This document shows, one piece after another, positions 24,798-33,003 of a DNA stretch of 33,826 nucleotides. Source of the DNA: an uncultured Bacteroidota bacterium (GTDB taxonomy: Bacteria; Bacteroidota; Bacteroidia; Chitinophagales; Chitinophagaceae); NCBI GenBank assembly GCA_946479615.1, contig CAMLGR010000036.1, positions 1-33,826 of the forward strand, written 5' to 3'. The number at the start of each line of letters is the position of its first letter. The first letter of the stretch is position 1. The notes under the pieces were generated by a model. It saw only the letters and a list, made by a program, of their open reading frames with translations, was not told where the DNA came from and ran no database searches. Both the position numbers and the translations under genes were made by a program.

Positions 24798-26822
24798 ATG
24801 TTGTCTCCGAAATCAGCTGTCATAATACTGGTATTATTCCTGCTCCGGTTCCGTGCCTTATCACAGGATTGCACCACCCTCGGGCAAACTCCCTCCACGG
24901 CCTTCCCGGTATGCGGTACGAGTGTTTTTCACCAGGCGAATGTTCCGATCTGCGCCACCAACGACGTTTTTGTTCCGGGTTGTTCGGGTACCGGCAATGC
25001 CAATTATCAGAATAAAAATCCATTCTTTTATAAGTTCACCTGCTTTACAGCCGGCACTCTTGGCTTCCTGATCACACCGGCTGAAAATGATGAAGATTAT
25101 GACTGGCAATTATATGATATCACCGGACATAATGCACAGGATATTTTTACTGATAATTCACTGGTAGTAACGGGTAACTGGTCAGGAAACTACGGGCCTA
25201 CCGGTGCCTCCAATACCGGGGTTAATTTTATTCAATGTGCTTCCGGCACTACTCCTTTTGTCAATACGTTTGCACAAATGCCTTCCCTTGTCGCTGGCCA
25301 TGAGTATTTATTAATGGTCAGTCATTACAGCGATACACAAAGCGGATATGATCTTTCTTTCGACGGTGGCACAGCTATTATCACTGATCCAAACCTTCCC
25401 CATCTTGGTGTGGCCAAAACCAGTTGCGACGGAACTACGATCACCCTGAAGCTGAATAAGCGAATGAAATGCAGCACACTTAGTACATCAGGCAGTGAGT
25501 TTACGATTTCACCGGCTGCACCAGCTATTGTTTCTGCGGTTCCAACAAATTGCACCGGGTTTGATTTTGATGAAGTAGTACTGACACTGGCAGCGCCATT
25601 ATCCAATAATAATTACCAGTTGATCATTAACAATGGTTCGGATAATAATACCATACAGGATAATTGCAATCGCGATATACCACCCACGGAACAAACGCCC
25701 TTCAGCTATTTTGTTCCAGCTCCCATTTTTGCAGATAGTCTTGGCAAACCTGGTTGTGCTCCCGATGAAATAAAAATTTATTTCCCCAAAAAAATCAAGT
25801 GTGCTACCATCGCTCCCAACGGAAGTGATTTTGCCGTAACAGGTACTACACCGGTTACCGTTATCGGTGCCAATGGAAATTGTGTAAATGATCAGAGTGA
25901 TGTGATCACTGTAAAACTATCCGCTCCTGTTTATACCAAAGGAAATTATACGCTTTCTTTAAAGACCGGCATCGATGGCACCACTGTCATTGATGAATGT
26001 GGAATTGAATTGCCGATACAATCTTTACCATTCACTACTGTAGATACCGTATCGGCCGAATATAACCTGAATATGGTCATGGGATGCCAGGTCAATACAC
26101 TTACGTTCTCGCATGATGGGGCACATGATGTCAACAGCTGGAACTGGACCTTTAACAATACGATCAAGGTCAATACACAAACACATACGATTCAATTCCC
26201 CGCATCAAGCTCCAATACCATACAGTTAATAGTCAGCAATGGTATTTGCCGCGACACCGTCAACAAAACGGTTGTACTGGACAATGAAGTAAAAGCTGCA
26301 TTCGATATACCCGATATCATTTGCCCGGAAGACAAACTGACTGCTATTAATAACAGCAAGGGTCTTATCGATATCTATCAATGGAGTTTCGATATTGCCG
26401 GCAGCAGTAATTTGAAAGATCCGTTGCCGGTGCAGTTTCCTGGTACCAACCAGGAAACATATTACCTTATCAAACTGGTTTGCACCAACACTGCATTAGG
26501 TTGTACAGATACCCAGCAAAAGAAATTACGTGTATTGAACAACTGTTTTATAGCAGTCCCAACCGGTTTTACACCTAATGGTGACGGAGTGAACGATTAT
26601 TTATATCCGAATAATGCGATCAAAGCAGAGAAACTCGAGTTCAGTGTTTTCAATCGCTGGGGCCAGCTTGTTTTTCATTCGCGTAACTGGCAGGAAAAAT
26701 GGGATGGAAAAATAAATGGTTTGCCACAAGCATCCGGTGTATATGTCTGGTTCCTCAGCTATACGCACAGAGATACGGGGCAGAAGGTTTTTCAGAAAGG
26801 AACTACGACACTTATCAGGTAA
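24798..26822 (+). CDS. T9SS type-B cargo protein with Ig-like and PKD-like domains
   Basis: A 674-residue surface or secreted protein from the ATG at 24798, whose signal peptide (MLSPKSAVIILVLFLLRFR..) ends near LSQ. A longer frame overlapping dprA lacks a proper signal peptide and is rejected. Order: a Cys-rich N-terminal module (about 25-200), two Ig-like repeats (about 210-430; compare SCDGTTITLKLNKRMKC with GCAPDEIKIYFPKKIKC), PKD-like modules, and a C-terminal sorting domain of the gliding-motility (CHU_C/TIGR04131) kind with FTPNGDGVNDYL, FNRWGQLVF, WDGKINGLPQASGVYVW. That ending directs export by type IX secretion and attachment to the surface. The ligand is unknown. Its stop codon is part of a large hairpin element. 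Confidence 0.9.
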   Translation: MLSPKSAVIILVLFLLRFRALSQDCTTLGQTPSTAFPVCGTSVFHQANVPICATNDVFVPGCSGTGNANYQNKNPFFYKFTCFTAGTLGFLITPAENDEDYDWQLYDITGHNAQDIFTDNSLVVTGNWSGNYGPTGASNTGVNFIQCASGTTPFVNTFAQMPSLVAGHEYLLMVSHYSDTQSGYDLSFDGGTAIITDPNLPHLGVAKTSCDGTTITLKLNKRMKCSTLSTSGSEFTISPAAPAIVSAVPTNCTGFDFDEVVLTLAAPLSNNNYQLIINNGSDNNTIQDNCNRDIPPTEQTPFSYFVPAPIFADSLGKPGCAPDEIKIYFPKKIKCATIAPNGSDFAVTGTTPVTVIGANGNCVNDQSDVITVKLSAPVYTKGNYTLSLKTGIDGTTVIDECGIELPIQSLPFTTVDTVSAEYNLNMVMGCQVNTLTFSHDGAHDVNSWNWTFNNTIKVNTQTHTIQFPASSSNTIQLIVSNGICRDTVNKTVVLDNEVKAAFDIPDIICPEDKLTAINNSKGLIDIYQWSFDIAGSSNLKDPLPVQFPGTNQETYYLIKLVCTNTALGCTDTQQKKLRVLNNCFIAVPTGFTPNGDGVNDYLYPNNAIKAEKLEFSVFNRWGQLVFHSRNWQEKWDGKINGLPQASGVYVWFLSYTHRDTGQKVFQKGTTTLIR

Positions 26823-26950
26823 TAAGAAAGGAGAAAGGAATGTAAAACCGCAAAATGTAGAATATAAAATGTAAAAGGGGCATCCGTCTTCGGAAACCCC
26901 TTTTACATTTTACATCTTGCGGTTCTACATTTTATATTTACTTTCTTATT
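26821..26950. repeat. 130-nt hairpin element between the T9SS cargo gene and guaB
   Basis: AAAATGTAAAAGGGG (26866-26880) and CCCCTTTTACATTTT (26897-26911) form a perfect 15-bp stem with a 16-nt loop. Outside it 26841-26858 pairs with 26912-26929 at 16 of 18 positions (TGTAAAACCGCAAAATGT against ACATCTTGCGGTTCTACA), leaving a 7-nt bulge, and AATAAGAAAG (26821-26830) pairs perfectly with CTTTCTTATT (26941-26950). The stop codon TAA (26820-26822) is partly inside. Words ATGTA and AAAATGTA repeat through it. It is well placed to end the upstream transcript. Confidence 0.8.
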
Positions 26951-26993
26951 CCTTATTCGTCATTTCTTATTTATTTACCTCTCCAAATTTCAT

Positions 26994-27025
26994 TTGGTAC
27001 ATATTTCCCTCCTACCCTATCTTTG
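26994..27025 (+). promoter_or_regulatory. Promoter of guaB, predicting a leaderless transcript
   Basis: TTG (26994-26996), a 21-nt spacer and TATCTTTG (27018-27025) match the Bacteroidota promoter exactly. The -7 box ends 3 nt before the ATG at 27029, so transcription should begin at or next to the start codon. Confidence 0.7.
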
Positions 27026-27028
27026 CAC

Positions 27029-28537
27029 ATGGCAACAAGAATTAACCCCCGTACGGCGGGTTCCCCCTCCAACAAATCCCCAAAATTTTTCGGTGAAGGC
27101 CTGACCTTCGATGATGTTTTACTGATGCCCGGTTATAGCCAGGTGCTGCCCCGCGATGTAAATATTCAAACCCGGTTAACCAAAGATATCACGCTGAATG
27201 TGCCCCTGTTATCGGCTGCTATGGATACGGTAACAGAAGCCTCGCTGGCGATGGCGCTGGCCCGTGAAGGCGGCCTCGGCATCCTGCATAAGAATATGAC
27301 TATCGAGGACCAGGCAGAGCATGTCCGCAAGGTTAAACGCAGTGAAAGCGGCCTGATCCTGGACCCGATCACCCTGCCTGAAAATGCCACGATCGGCGAT
27401 GCACTGAAACTGATGCGGGAAAATAAGATCGGCGGTATTCCTATCCTCGACAAAAATGATAAGCTGGCTGGTATCCTTACCAATCGTGATCTTCGTTTTG
27501 AAGGTGACCGCAAGCGAAAAGTGAGTGAAGTAATGACCAGTAAAAACCTGATCGTTGCACCCGAAGGAACCGATCTGAAAAAAGCTGAGATCATCCTGCG
27601 CCAGCATAAAATTGAAAAATTACCCGTTGTCAATAAAGCTGGTAAACTGATCGGACTGATCACCTATCGTGATATCCTCCAGTTCTATAGTTTTCCCAAT
27701 GCGTTAAAAGATAAATTCGGCCGTCTTATGGTAGGAGCGGGTGTAGGTATTACCAAAGATTTCCTGCATCGCGTAGCAGCCCTGCAACAGGTAGGTGCCG
27801 ATGTGATCGCACTGGATAGCGCACACGGTCATAGCAAAGGTGTTATCAGTGCATTGAAAGAAGTAAAAAAGAATTTCAAACATATCAATGTCATTGCCGG
27901 TAATGTAGGCACGGCTGCCGGTGCAAAAGCATTGGCTGAAGCCGGTGCCGATGCAGTAAAAGTAGGTATCGGACCCGGATCGATCTGCACCACCCGCATC
28001 GTTGCCGGTGCCGGTGTGCCTCAATTGACGGCTATCATGGAAGCCTATTCGGTATTAAAACAAAAAGGTGTTCCGTTAATCGCTGACGGTGGTATCCGTT
28101 ATACCGGTGATATGGTAAAAGCATTGGCTGCCGGCGCTGATTGCGTGATGATGGGAAGCATTTTCGCCGGCACGGAAGAAAGTCCCGGTGAAACGATCAT
28201 CTATGAAGGAAGGAAATTCAAGGAATACCGTGGTATGGGTTCGCTGGGTGCTATGGCTACCGGCAGCAGCGATCGTTATTTCCAGGATCCCGAAGATGAT
28301 GTAAAGAAATTTGTACCGGAGGGTATCGAAGGACGTGTCGCGTACAAAGGATATTTGAAAGAAGTTGTTTATCAATATGTAGGTGGTCTTCGTGCAGGTA
28401 TGGGATATTGTGGTGCAAAAGATATCAATGAATTAAAGAATGCGAGCTTTGTAAAGATCACCAATGCCGGTATCCGCGAAAGCCATGCACACGATATCGA
28501 GATCACGAAAGAAGCGCCTAACTATAGCCGCAAATAA
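27029..28537 (+). CDS. guaB: Inosine-5'-monophosphate dehydrogenase
   Basis: GuaB oxidises IMP to XMP with NAD+, the committed step of guanine nucleotide synthesis, in the cytoplasm. From the ATG at 27029 the protein has 502 residues, close to the usual length. The order is an N-terminal catalytic part ([31 protein letters not shown], about 20-70), two CBS domains (about 113-225) that bind nucleotides and tune activity, and the rest of the TIM barrel. Catalytic Cys320 sits in [15 protein letters not shown], and [25 protein letters not shown] and the [10 protein letters not shown] flap follow. A TTG lies in frame 6 nt upstream but is part of the -7 box, so the ATG is the start. Confidence 0.98.
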   Translation: MATRINPRTAGSPSNKSPKFFGEGLTFDDVLLMPGYSQVLPRDVNIQTRLTKDITLNVPLLSAAMDTVTEASLAMALAREGGLGILHKNMTIEDQAEHVRKVKRSESGLILDPITLPENATIGDALKLMRENKIGGIPILDKNDKLAGILTNRDLRFEGDRKRKVSEVMTSKNLIVAPEGTDLKKAEIILRQHKIEKLPVVNKAGKLIGLITYRDILQFYSFPNALKDKFGRLMVGAGVGITKDFLHRVAALQQVGADVIALDSAHGHSKGVISALKEVKKNFKHINVIAGNVGTAAGAKALAEAGADAVKVGIGPGSICTTRIVAGAGVPQLTAIMEAYSVLKQKGVPLIADGGIRYTGDMVKALAAGADCVMMGSIFAGTEESPGETIIYEGRKFKEYRGMGSLGAMATGSSDRYFQDPEDDVKKFVPEGIEGRVAYKGYLKEVVYQYVGGLRAGMGYCGAKDINELKNASFVKITNAGIRESHAHDIEITKEAPNYSRK

Positions 28538-28584
28538 TGTATGCAAGGCAGGGGCGATGTGCATCACACTGAAAACCGAATGAT

Positions 28585-29664
28585 ATGAAAACAGTTTTTG
28601 CCATTTTCCTGTTGCTTGTTTCCTGCGCCGTTACCGGTCAATCGCTTAAAGATTCGCCGGCGATGCCGGTTATCAGGGAAGCGATCAGGGTAATGGATGA
28701 TGGCAATCCTGACAGAGCAATCGTACTACTGGATTCTGCCCGCAAGATCGGTCCCCCTGATTTTACCTATGATTATGAAACAGGATTTGCCTACCAGCTA
28801 AAGAAAGATTACAAGCAAGCGATCCGTTTCTTCGAAGCTTCTACCAAATTCAGCAATGCCACTGACCAGACTTTTCAAATGCTGGGTAATACCTACGACC
28901 TGGATGGCGATGCTAAAAAGGCCATAGAGACTTACAAAAAAGGATTGACACGTTTTCCCAATTCCGGCCGCCTGTATCTTGAATACGGCATTATGGATTT
29001 GATGGCTAAAAATTATGATGAAGCCGTAAAGAAATGGGAAAAAGGAATCGAGGTGGAACCCGATTATCCTTCCAATTACTATCGCCTGGCGACTTTATTT
29101 TCACAAACTGATCATCGCATCTGGGCAATTTTTTATGGGGAGATGTTTCTCAACCTCGAAAGAAATTCCGAACGCACCCAGGAGATCAGTAAACTACTGT
29201 TTGATGTTTACAAAGAATCGATAACCTTCAATGCCGATGGTTCTTCAAAAGTAGATTTTACCAGTTCCACACTTTCTTCCGAATCATCTTCTTTTAAAAA
29301 TGGTAAAATGCCGTTTCGCATGGCTTATGGGCTTGATTTCTTATTAGCCATGACCTTATCCTCCAAAGGCAAGGAAGTGACGATCGATTATTTAGCCGCA
29401 GCAAGAATAGGTTTTATCGACCATTGGTTCAATCAAAAAAGAGAAAAGGATTACCCCAACATATTACTCGATTACCAAAAGAAATTAAAAGAGGCCGGTC
29501 ATCTCGAATCTTATACCTACTGGCTGCTGATGATGGGCGATGAAAATGGATTTGATAAATGGTACGCGAAAAACGAAAAGAAATTCAAGGACTTTGCAGA
29601 CTGGTTCAATAAAAACCCGCTGGAGACTGATAAAGCACATATATTCATTCGTCCAGCGGATTAA
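28585..29664 (+). CDS. Exported TPR-repeat protein
   Basis: A 359-residue protein with a signal peptide (MKTVFAIFLLLVSCAVTGQS). Cleavage after TGQ is likely, although LVSC (11-14) also fits a lipobox, so a lipoprotein is possible. Tetratricopeptide repeats cover about residues 28-180 (for example AIVLLDSARKIGP, AIRFFEASTKFS, AIETYKKGLTRFP, AVKKWEKGIEVEP, with the spacing of about 34 residues). The C-terminal half is helical and not recognisable. TPR proteins mediate protein-protein contacts; no specific partner is evident. It lies 47 nt downstream of guaB and is convergent with tonB, whose stop is 12 nt away. No promoter box is seen in the gap, so it may be co-transcribed with guaB. Confidence 0.8.
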   Translation: MKTVFAIFLLLVSCAVTGQSLKDSPAMPVIREAIRVMDDGNPDRAIVLLDSARKIGPPDFTYDYETGFAYQLKKDYKQAIRFFEASTKFSNATDQTFQMLGNTYDLDGDAKKAIETYKKGLTRFPNSGRLYLEYGIMDLMAKNYDEAVKKWEKGIEVEPDYPSNYYRLATLFSQTDHRIWAIFYGEMFLNLERNSERTQEISKLLFDVYKESITFNADGSSKVDFTSSTLSSESSSFKNGKMPFRMAYGLDFLLAMTLSSKGKEVTIDYLAAARIGFIDHWFNQKREKDYPNILLDYQKKLKEAGHLESYTYWLLMMGDENGFDKWYAKNEKKFKDFADWFNKNPLETDKAHIFIRPAD

Positions 29665-29676
29665 TAATTGCATTTG

Positions 29677-30492
29677 TTATTCATTTCCCTGCACATCAAA
29701 TACGATCACCTGCGTATGATAGGCTTTTACATGCATGCCATTCTGAATAGCAGGTTTCCATTTGTCTGCTTTCTTTAATACACGAACGGCTTCATTCTCC
29801 ATTCCATAACCATTGCTGCTGACAGGTACAATATCACTTACCGTTCCATCTACATCCACTACAAAACGGATCATTACTTTATATTTTCCAACAGCAGCTC
29901 CATTATCGACAGGCACCTCGGAGCGCAGGTTCTTCAATAAAAATCGTGACCAGTCGCCATCATATTTAGCCGGCACTTCCACTTTAGTAAATGGTTCGGT
30001 GGGGCCATCGTTCTTTTTATCTTCAATGATGCCTTTGCCATCATCGACGGGTCGCAGATCTACGGCATCACCCGGATCAACTCCATCCTGCTTGAATACA
30101 TCGATCTTTGCATGCAGCAGGTCATCCTGGTCAGGCGGTGGTGTTACCACATCTTTATCCTGTACAATTTTCACATTGGCCAATTGTTCCGTACGGATCT
30201 GTGGCTGTGGTTGGGGTTTGGGAATTGTTTTGGGTGGTTCCGGTTCCTTTTCATCAGGTACTTTCGTCAACGAAATTTCATTGAGCGCCAGTTTATTACT
30301 GACTGACGATTTCGCGGAGTTACCCAAAAACATACCGATAAAAAACAATAACATCAGCGTGATGGTAATGAATAAAGCCCGTTTGATCCGTTGCGGATAG
30401 GTGGCGCGCAAGTCATACGCGCCATAGTCTTTGTTCCTGTTATCGAAAACAAGGTCAAGCAGACTGGATGACAGAATGCGGTTGATTTCCAT
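29677..30492 (-). CDS. tonB: Energy transducer TonB
   Basis: TonB carries proton-motive-force energy from the ExbB-ExbD complex in the inner membrane to outer-membrane transporters such as the SusC protein in this window. The 271-residue protein has a Bacteroidota-style cytoplasmic N-terminus (FDNRNKDYGAYDLRATYPQR), one membrane helix (about 39-58), a periplasmic spacer rich in Pro and charged residues (EKEPEPPKTIPKPQPQPQ, about 81-98), and a C-terminal TonB domain (about 185-271) with GKYKVMIRFVVDVDGTVSDI and ending VKAYHTQVIVFDVQ. No exbB or exbD genes are adjacent. It is divergent from lnt, with 71 nt between them. Bacteroidota usually encode several TonB proteins, so a specific pairing with this SusC is not implied. 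Confidence 0.93.
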   Translation of the reverse strand: MEINRILSSSLLDLVFDNRNKDYGAYDLRATYPQRIKRALFITITLMLLFFIGMFLGNSAKSSVSNKLALNEISLTKVPDEKEPEPPKTIPKPQPQPQIRTEQLANVKIVQDKDVVTPPPDQDDLLHAKIDVFKQDGVDPGDAVDLRPVDDGKGIIEDKKNDGPTEPFTKVEVPAKYDGDWSRFLLKNLRSEVPVDNGAAVGKYKVMIRFVVDVDGTVSDIVPVSSNGYGMENEAVRVLKKADKWKPAIQNGMHVKAYHTQVIVFDVQGNE

Positions 30493-30542
30493 GGCTTAAC
30501 TTTATGTTATGAGATGTGAGGCCGCAATTATTCCATAAGAAC

Positions 30543-30550
30543 TATTTTTG
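30543..30550 (+). promoter_or_regulatory. -7 box of lnt
   Basis: TATTTTTG is a perfect TAnnTTTG match, ending 13 nt before the TTG start of lnt. It implies a leader of only a few nucleotides and supports the TTG as the real start. No TTG -33 element at 17-23 nt upstream is visible. Confidence 0.5.
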
Positions 30551-30563
30551 AACAAACATTCTC

Positions 30564-32180
30564 TTGAAAAGATTTACTCCCCCGCTTATTGCCATTGGTT
30601 GTGGTCTCCTGCTCTGGGCAGCATGGCCGGTATCACCACTTACTTTATTGATCTTCATCGCATGGATACCCCTGCTATGGCTCGAATCAGTAACAGCCAG
30701 CCGTAAAAAGTTTTTTTACCTGACCTATCTTACCATGTTCACCTGGAACATTACTACTACCTGGTGGATATGGAACGCTTCATTGCCCGGAGCATTGGGT
30801 GCATTCTTCGCGAATAGTCTTTTGATGTGTCTTCCCTGGATCGGTTTTAAAATAGCAAAGAAATGGCTGGGAGAAAGAATAAGTTATCTCGCGCTCATTG
30901 CATTCTGGATGTGTTTCGAATACATTCATTTGCATGACTGGGGGTTGAGCTGGCCCTGGCTCACATTAGGCAATTCTCTCGCCATTCATCCCGAATGGAT
31001 TCAATGGTATGAATACACCGGCACCAGCGGAGGTACGTTATGGATACTGGCTGTAAACATTCTCCTGTTTTATCATGTAAAAAATAATTTCAACCGCCAT
31101 ACTTCGAAAAGATATAAATACCTGGTACTGGGTCTCGGGTTATTGATCCTGCCCGTACTTGTTTCCTTTATGGTTGGCAAACACAAAGATGTGCCCTGGG
31201 ATAATTCTACCAATATCGTAGTCGTGCAACCTGATATCGATCCCTATGAAAAAATTGCCACCGGTTCATTTGAGGCGCAACTGGAGAAACTGATCCACAC
31301 CACCGAGGAGCAAATGGATAATCATACGGTGCTGGTCGTGTGGCCCGAAACAGCCTTATATCTTGGAAATGGCATTGAAGAAGATAAGATGAAAGAAAAT
31401 TATTTCCTGAAGCCTTTATGGTTCTTCCTGCATCGTCATCACGAGATAACACTTTTCACCGGTATGGAAAGTTTTCGTGTGTTTGATTCAAAAGCGACAG
31501 GCACAGCCAAAGAAGGCGCACCCGGTATGTTTTATGATGCGTACAATGGTTCTGCATTACTGGATAGCAGTGGCGCTGTCTCCTTTTATCATAAATCGAT
31601 GCTGGTACCTGGCGTGGAAACATTACCCTGGTTTTTAAAATTCATCGATTCGTGGTTTGAAAAATTTGGCGGCACTACTGCCGGTTATGCCAAACAAAAG
31701 GAAAGAACCGTATTGAACGATACCCGTCATGGATACAAAATTGCACCGGCTATATGCTATGAAAGTATTTATGGCGAATACATGAGTAAATATCTTGACA
31801 ATGGTGCAAATCTCATTTGTATTATTACCAATGACGGCTGGTGGGGTAATACACCCGGTTACCGGCAGCATATGAATTATGCACGGTTACGTGCCATTGA
31901 AACCCGCACCTGGGTGGCCCGCAGCGCCAATACGGGTATCAGTTGTTTTATCGATCCGTATGGCACTGTTATCAACCCGCTTCCCTGGAACCAGGCAGGC
32001 GCTACCAAGTGGCCGGTACAGGCTACCGATCATCCAAAAACATTTTATGTGAAATATGGTGACCTGCTTTCCAAATTAATGTCGCTGATAGCGATTGGAT
32101 TGATAATATGGACCATTACCCTGGTCATCCGCAGGAAGCTGCAAAAAAACAAGGTTGCCATAGTACAGGTTCATGAATAA
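30564..32180 (+). CDS. lnt: Apolipoprotein N-acyltransferase, TTG start
   Basis: Lnt adds the third acyl chain to lipoproteins at the periplasmic face of the inner membrane. The 538-residue protein has six or so N-terminal membrane helices (within 1-205), a periplasmic nitrilase-like domain (about 215-500) and a final helix (about 508-525). The catalytic triad is visible as Glu262 in VVWPETALY, Lys344 in FYHKSMLVPG and Cys398 in ICYESIYGEY; NDGWWG and RSANTG are also typical. Translation must begin at the TTG at 30564: the next in-frame ATG is near residue 58 and would remove the first helix, while a perfect -7 box lies just upstream. SusD in this window is one likely lipoprotein substrate. 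It overlaps the next gene by 8 nt. Confidence 0.96.
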   Translation: MKRFTPPLIAIGCGLLLWAAWPVSPLTLLIFIAWIPLLWLESVTASRKKFFYLTYLTMFTWNITTTWWIWNASLPGALGAFFANSLLMCLPWIGFKIAKKWLGERISYLALIAFWMCFEYIHLHDWGLSWPWLTLGNSLAIHPEWIQWYEYTGTSGGTLWILAVNILLFYHVKNNFNRHTSKRYKYLVLGLGLLILPVLVSFMVGKHKDVPWDNSTNIVVVQPDIDPYEKIATGSFEAQLEKLIHTTEEQMDNHTVLVVWPETALYLGNGIEEDKMKENYFLKPLWFFLHRHHEITLFTGMESFRVFDSKATGTAKEGAPGMFYDAYNGSALLDSSGAVSFYHKSMLVPGVETLPWFLKFIDSWFEKFGGTTAGYAKQKERTVLNDTRHGYKIAPAICYESIYGEYMSKYLDNGANLICIITNDGWWGNTPGYRQHMNYARLRAIETRTWVARSANTGISCFIDPYGTVINPLPWNQAGATKWPVQATDHPKTFYVKYGDLLSKLMSLIAIGLIIWTITLVIRRKLQKNKVAIVQVHE

Positions 32181-32985
32181 AAAAATAGTCATAGCAGGTA
32201 AAAAGATATTTTACCGTGTAACCGGTACCGGTAAGCCAGTGATGCTGGTGCATGGTTTTGGCGAAACCGGCGATGTCTGGAACAGCCAGGTCGATTACCT
32301 GCAAACAAAAGCGCAACTGATCGTTCCTGATCTTCCCGGCAGCGGCGCTTCCGATCAGATCGATGACATGAGCATGGAAGGAATGGCAGAGGTATTAAAA
32401 ACTATTCTCGATACTGAATTGTCAAAAGGCGGACCGGGCGCAGATCCCGGAAGAGTTGTACTGATCGGTCATAGCATGGGCGGTTATGTCTCACTGGCTT
32501 TTGCCGAAAAATATTCTAATTACCTCACTGCCTTTGGCTTATTCCATTCTACTGCATACGCAGACACTGAAGAAAAAAAAGCGACCCGTGAGAAAGGTAT
32601 TGCTTTTATTAACGAACACGGCGCTTTTGAATTTTTAAAAACCACCAGCCCCAACCTGTTTTCTTCCTTCACTAAATCAACCAATCAATCACTTATCGAC
32701 AATTTTATCCAGGGGCTGAACAACTTTTCGTCAAAATCTCTCGTTTCGTACTACAGGGCCATGATCAACCGGCCTGACAGGACAGCTATACTGGTTGATA
32801 GTAAAATTCCGATGCTTTTTATAATGGGAGAAACGGATAATGCGATCCCTTTCCAGGACATGCTAAAGCAATGTCACCTGCCTGAAAAATCGTATATTCA
32901 TATCCTTCGGAAATCTGGCCATATGGGAATGCTGGAAGAGGCAGATTCCAGCAATAACATGCTTGAAAAATTTATCGGAGAGTAA
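32173..32985 (+). CDS. Alpha/beta-hydrolase fold protein
   Basis: A 270-residue cytoplasmic-looking hydrolase. The triad is visible: nucleophile Ser101 in GHSMGG, Asp222 in IMGETDNAIP and His250 in SGHMGMLEE. The oxyanion-hole region is MLVHGFGET (24-32). The lid region (about 125-200) is helical. The family includes esterases, lipases and peptidases, and the substrate cannot be told from sequence. It overlaps the 3' end of lnt by 8 nt, so the two are translationally coupled, and the following gene starts 18 nt after its stop. Pairing with lnt might hint at lipid or acyl chemistry, but this is only a guess. Confidence 0.9.
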   Translation: MNKKIVIAGKKIFYRVTGTGKPVMLVHGFGETGDVWNSQVDYLQTKAQLIVPDLPGSGASDQIDDMSMEGMAEVLKTILDTELSKGGPGADPGRVVLIGHSMGGYVSLAFAEKYSNYLTAFGLFHSTAYADTEEKKATREKGIAFINEHGAFEFLKTTSPNLFSSFTKSTNQSLIDNFIQGLNNFSSKSLVSYYRAMINRPDRTAILVDSKIPMLFIMGETDNAIPFQDMLKQCHLPEKSYIHILRKSGHMGMLEEADSSNNMLEKFIGE

Positions 32986-33003
32986 CGGTATTGGTGATCT
33001 TCA

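Noticed and set aside
27166..27663. 165-codon minus-strand frame inside guaB
   Set aside because: It is an antisense shadow of a strongly conserved gene, with serine/arginine-rich content typical of such shadows.
29813..30400. 195-codon plus-strand frame inside tonB
   Set aside because: Antisense to a well-supported TonB protein; low-complexity Ser/Thr composition and no promoter.
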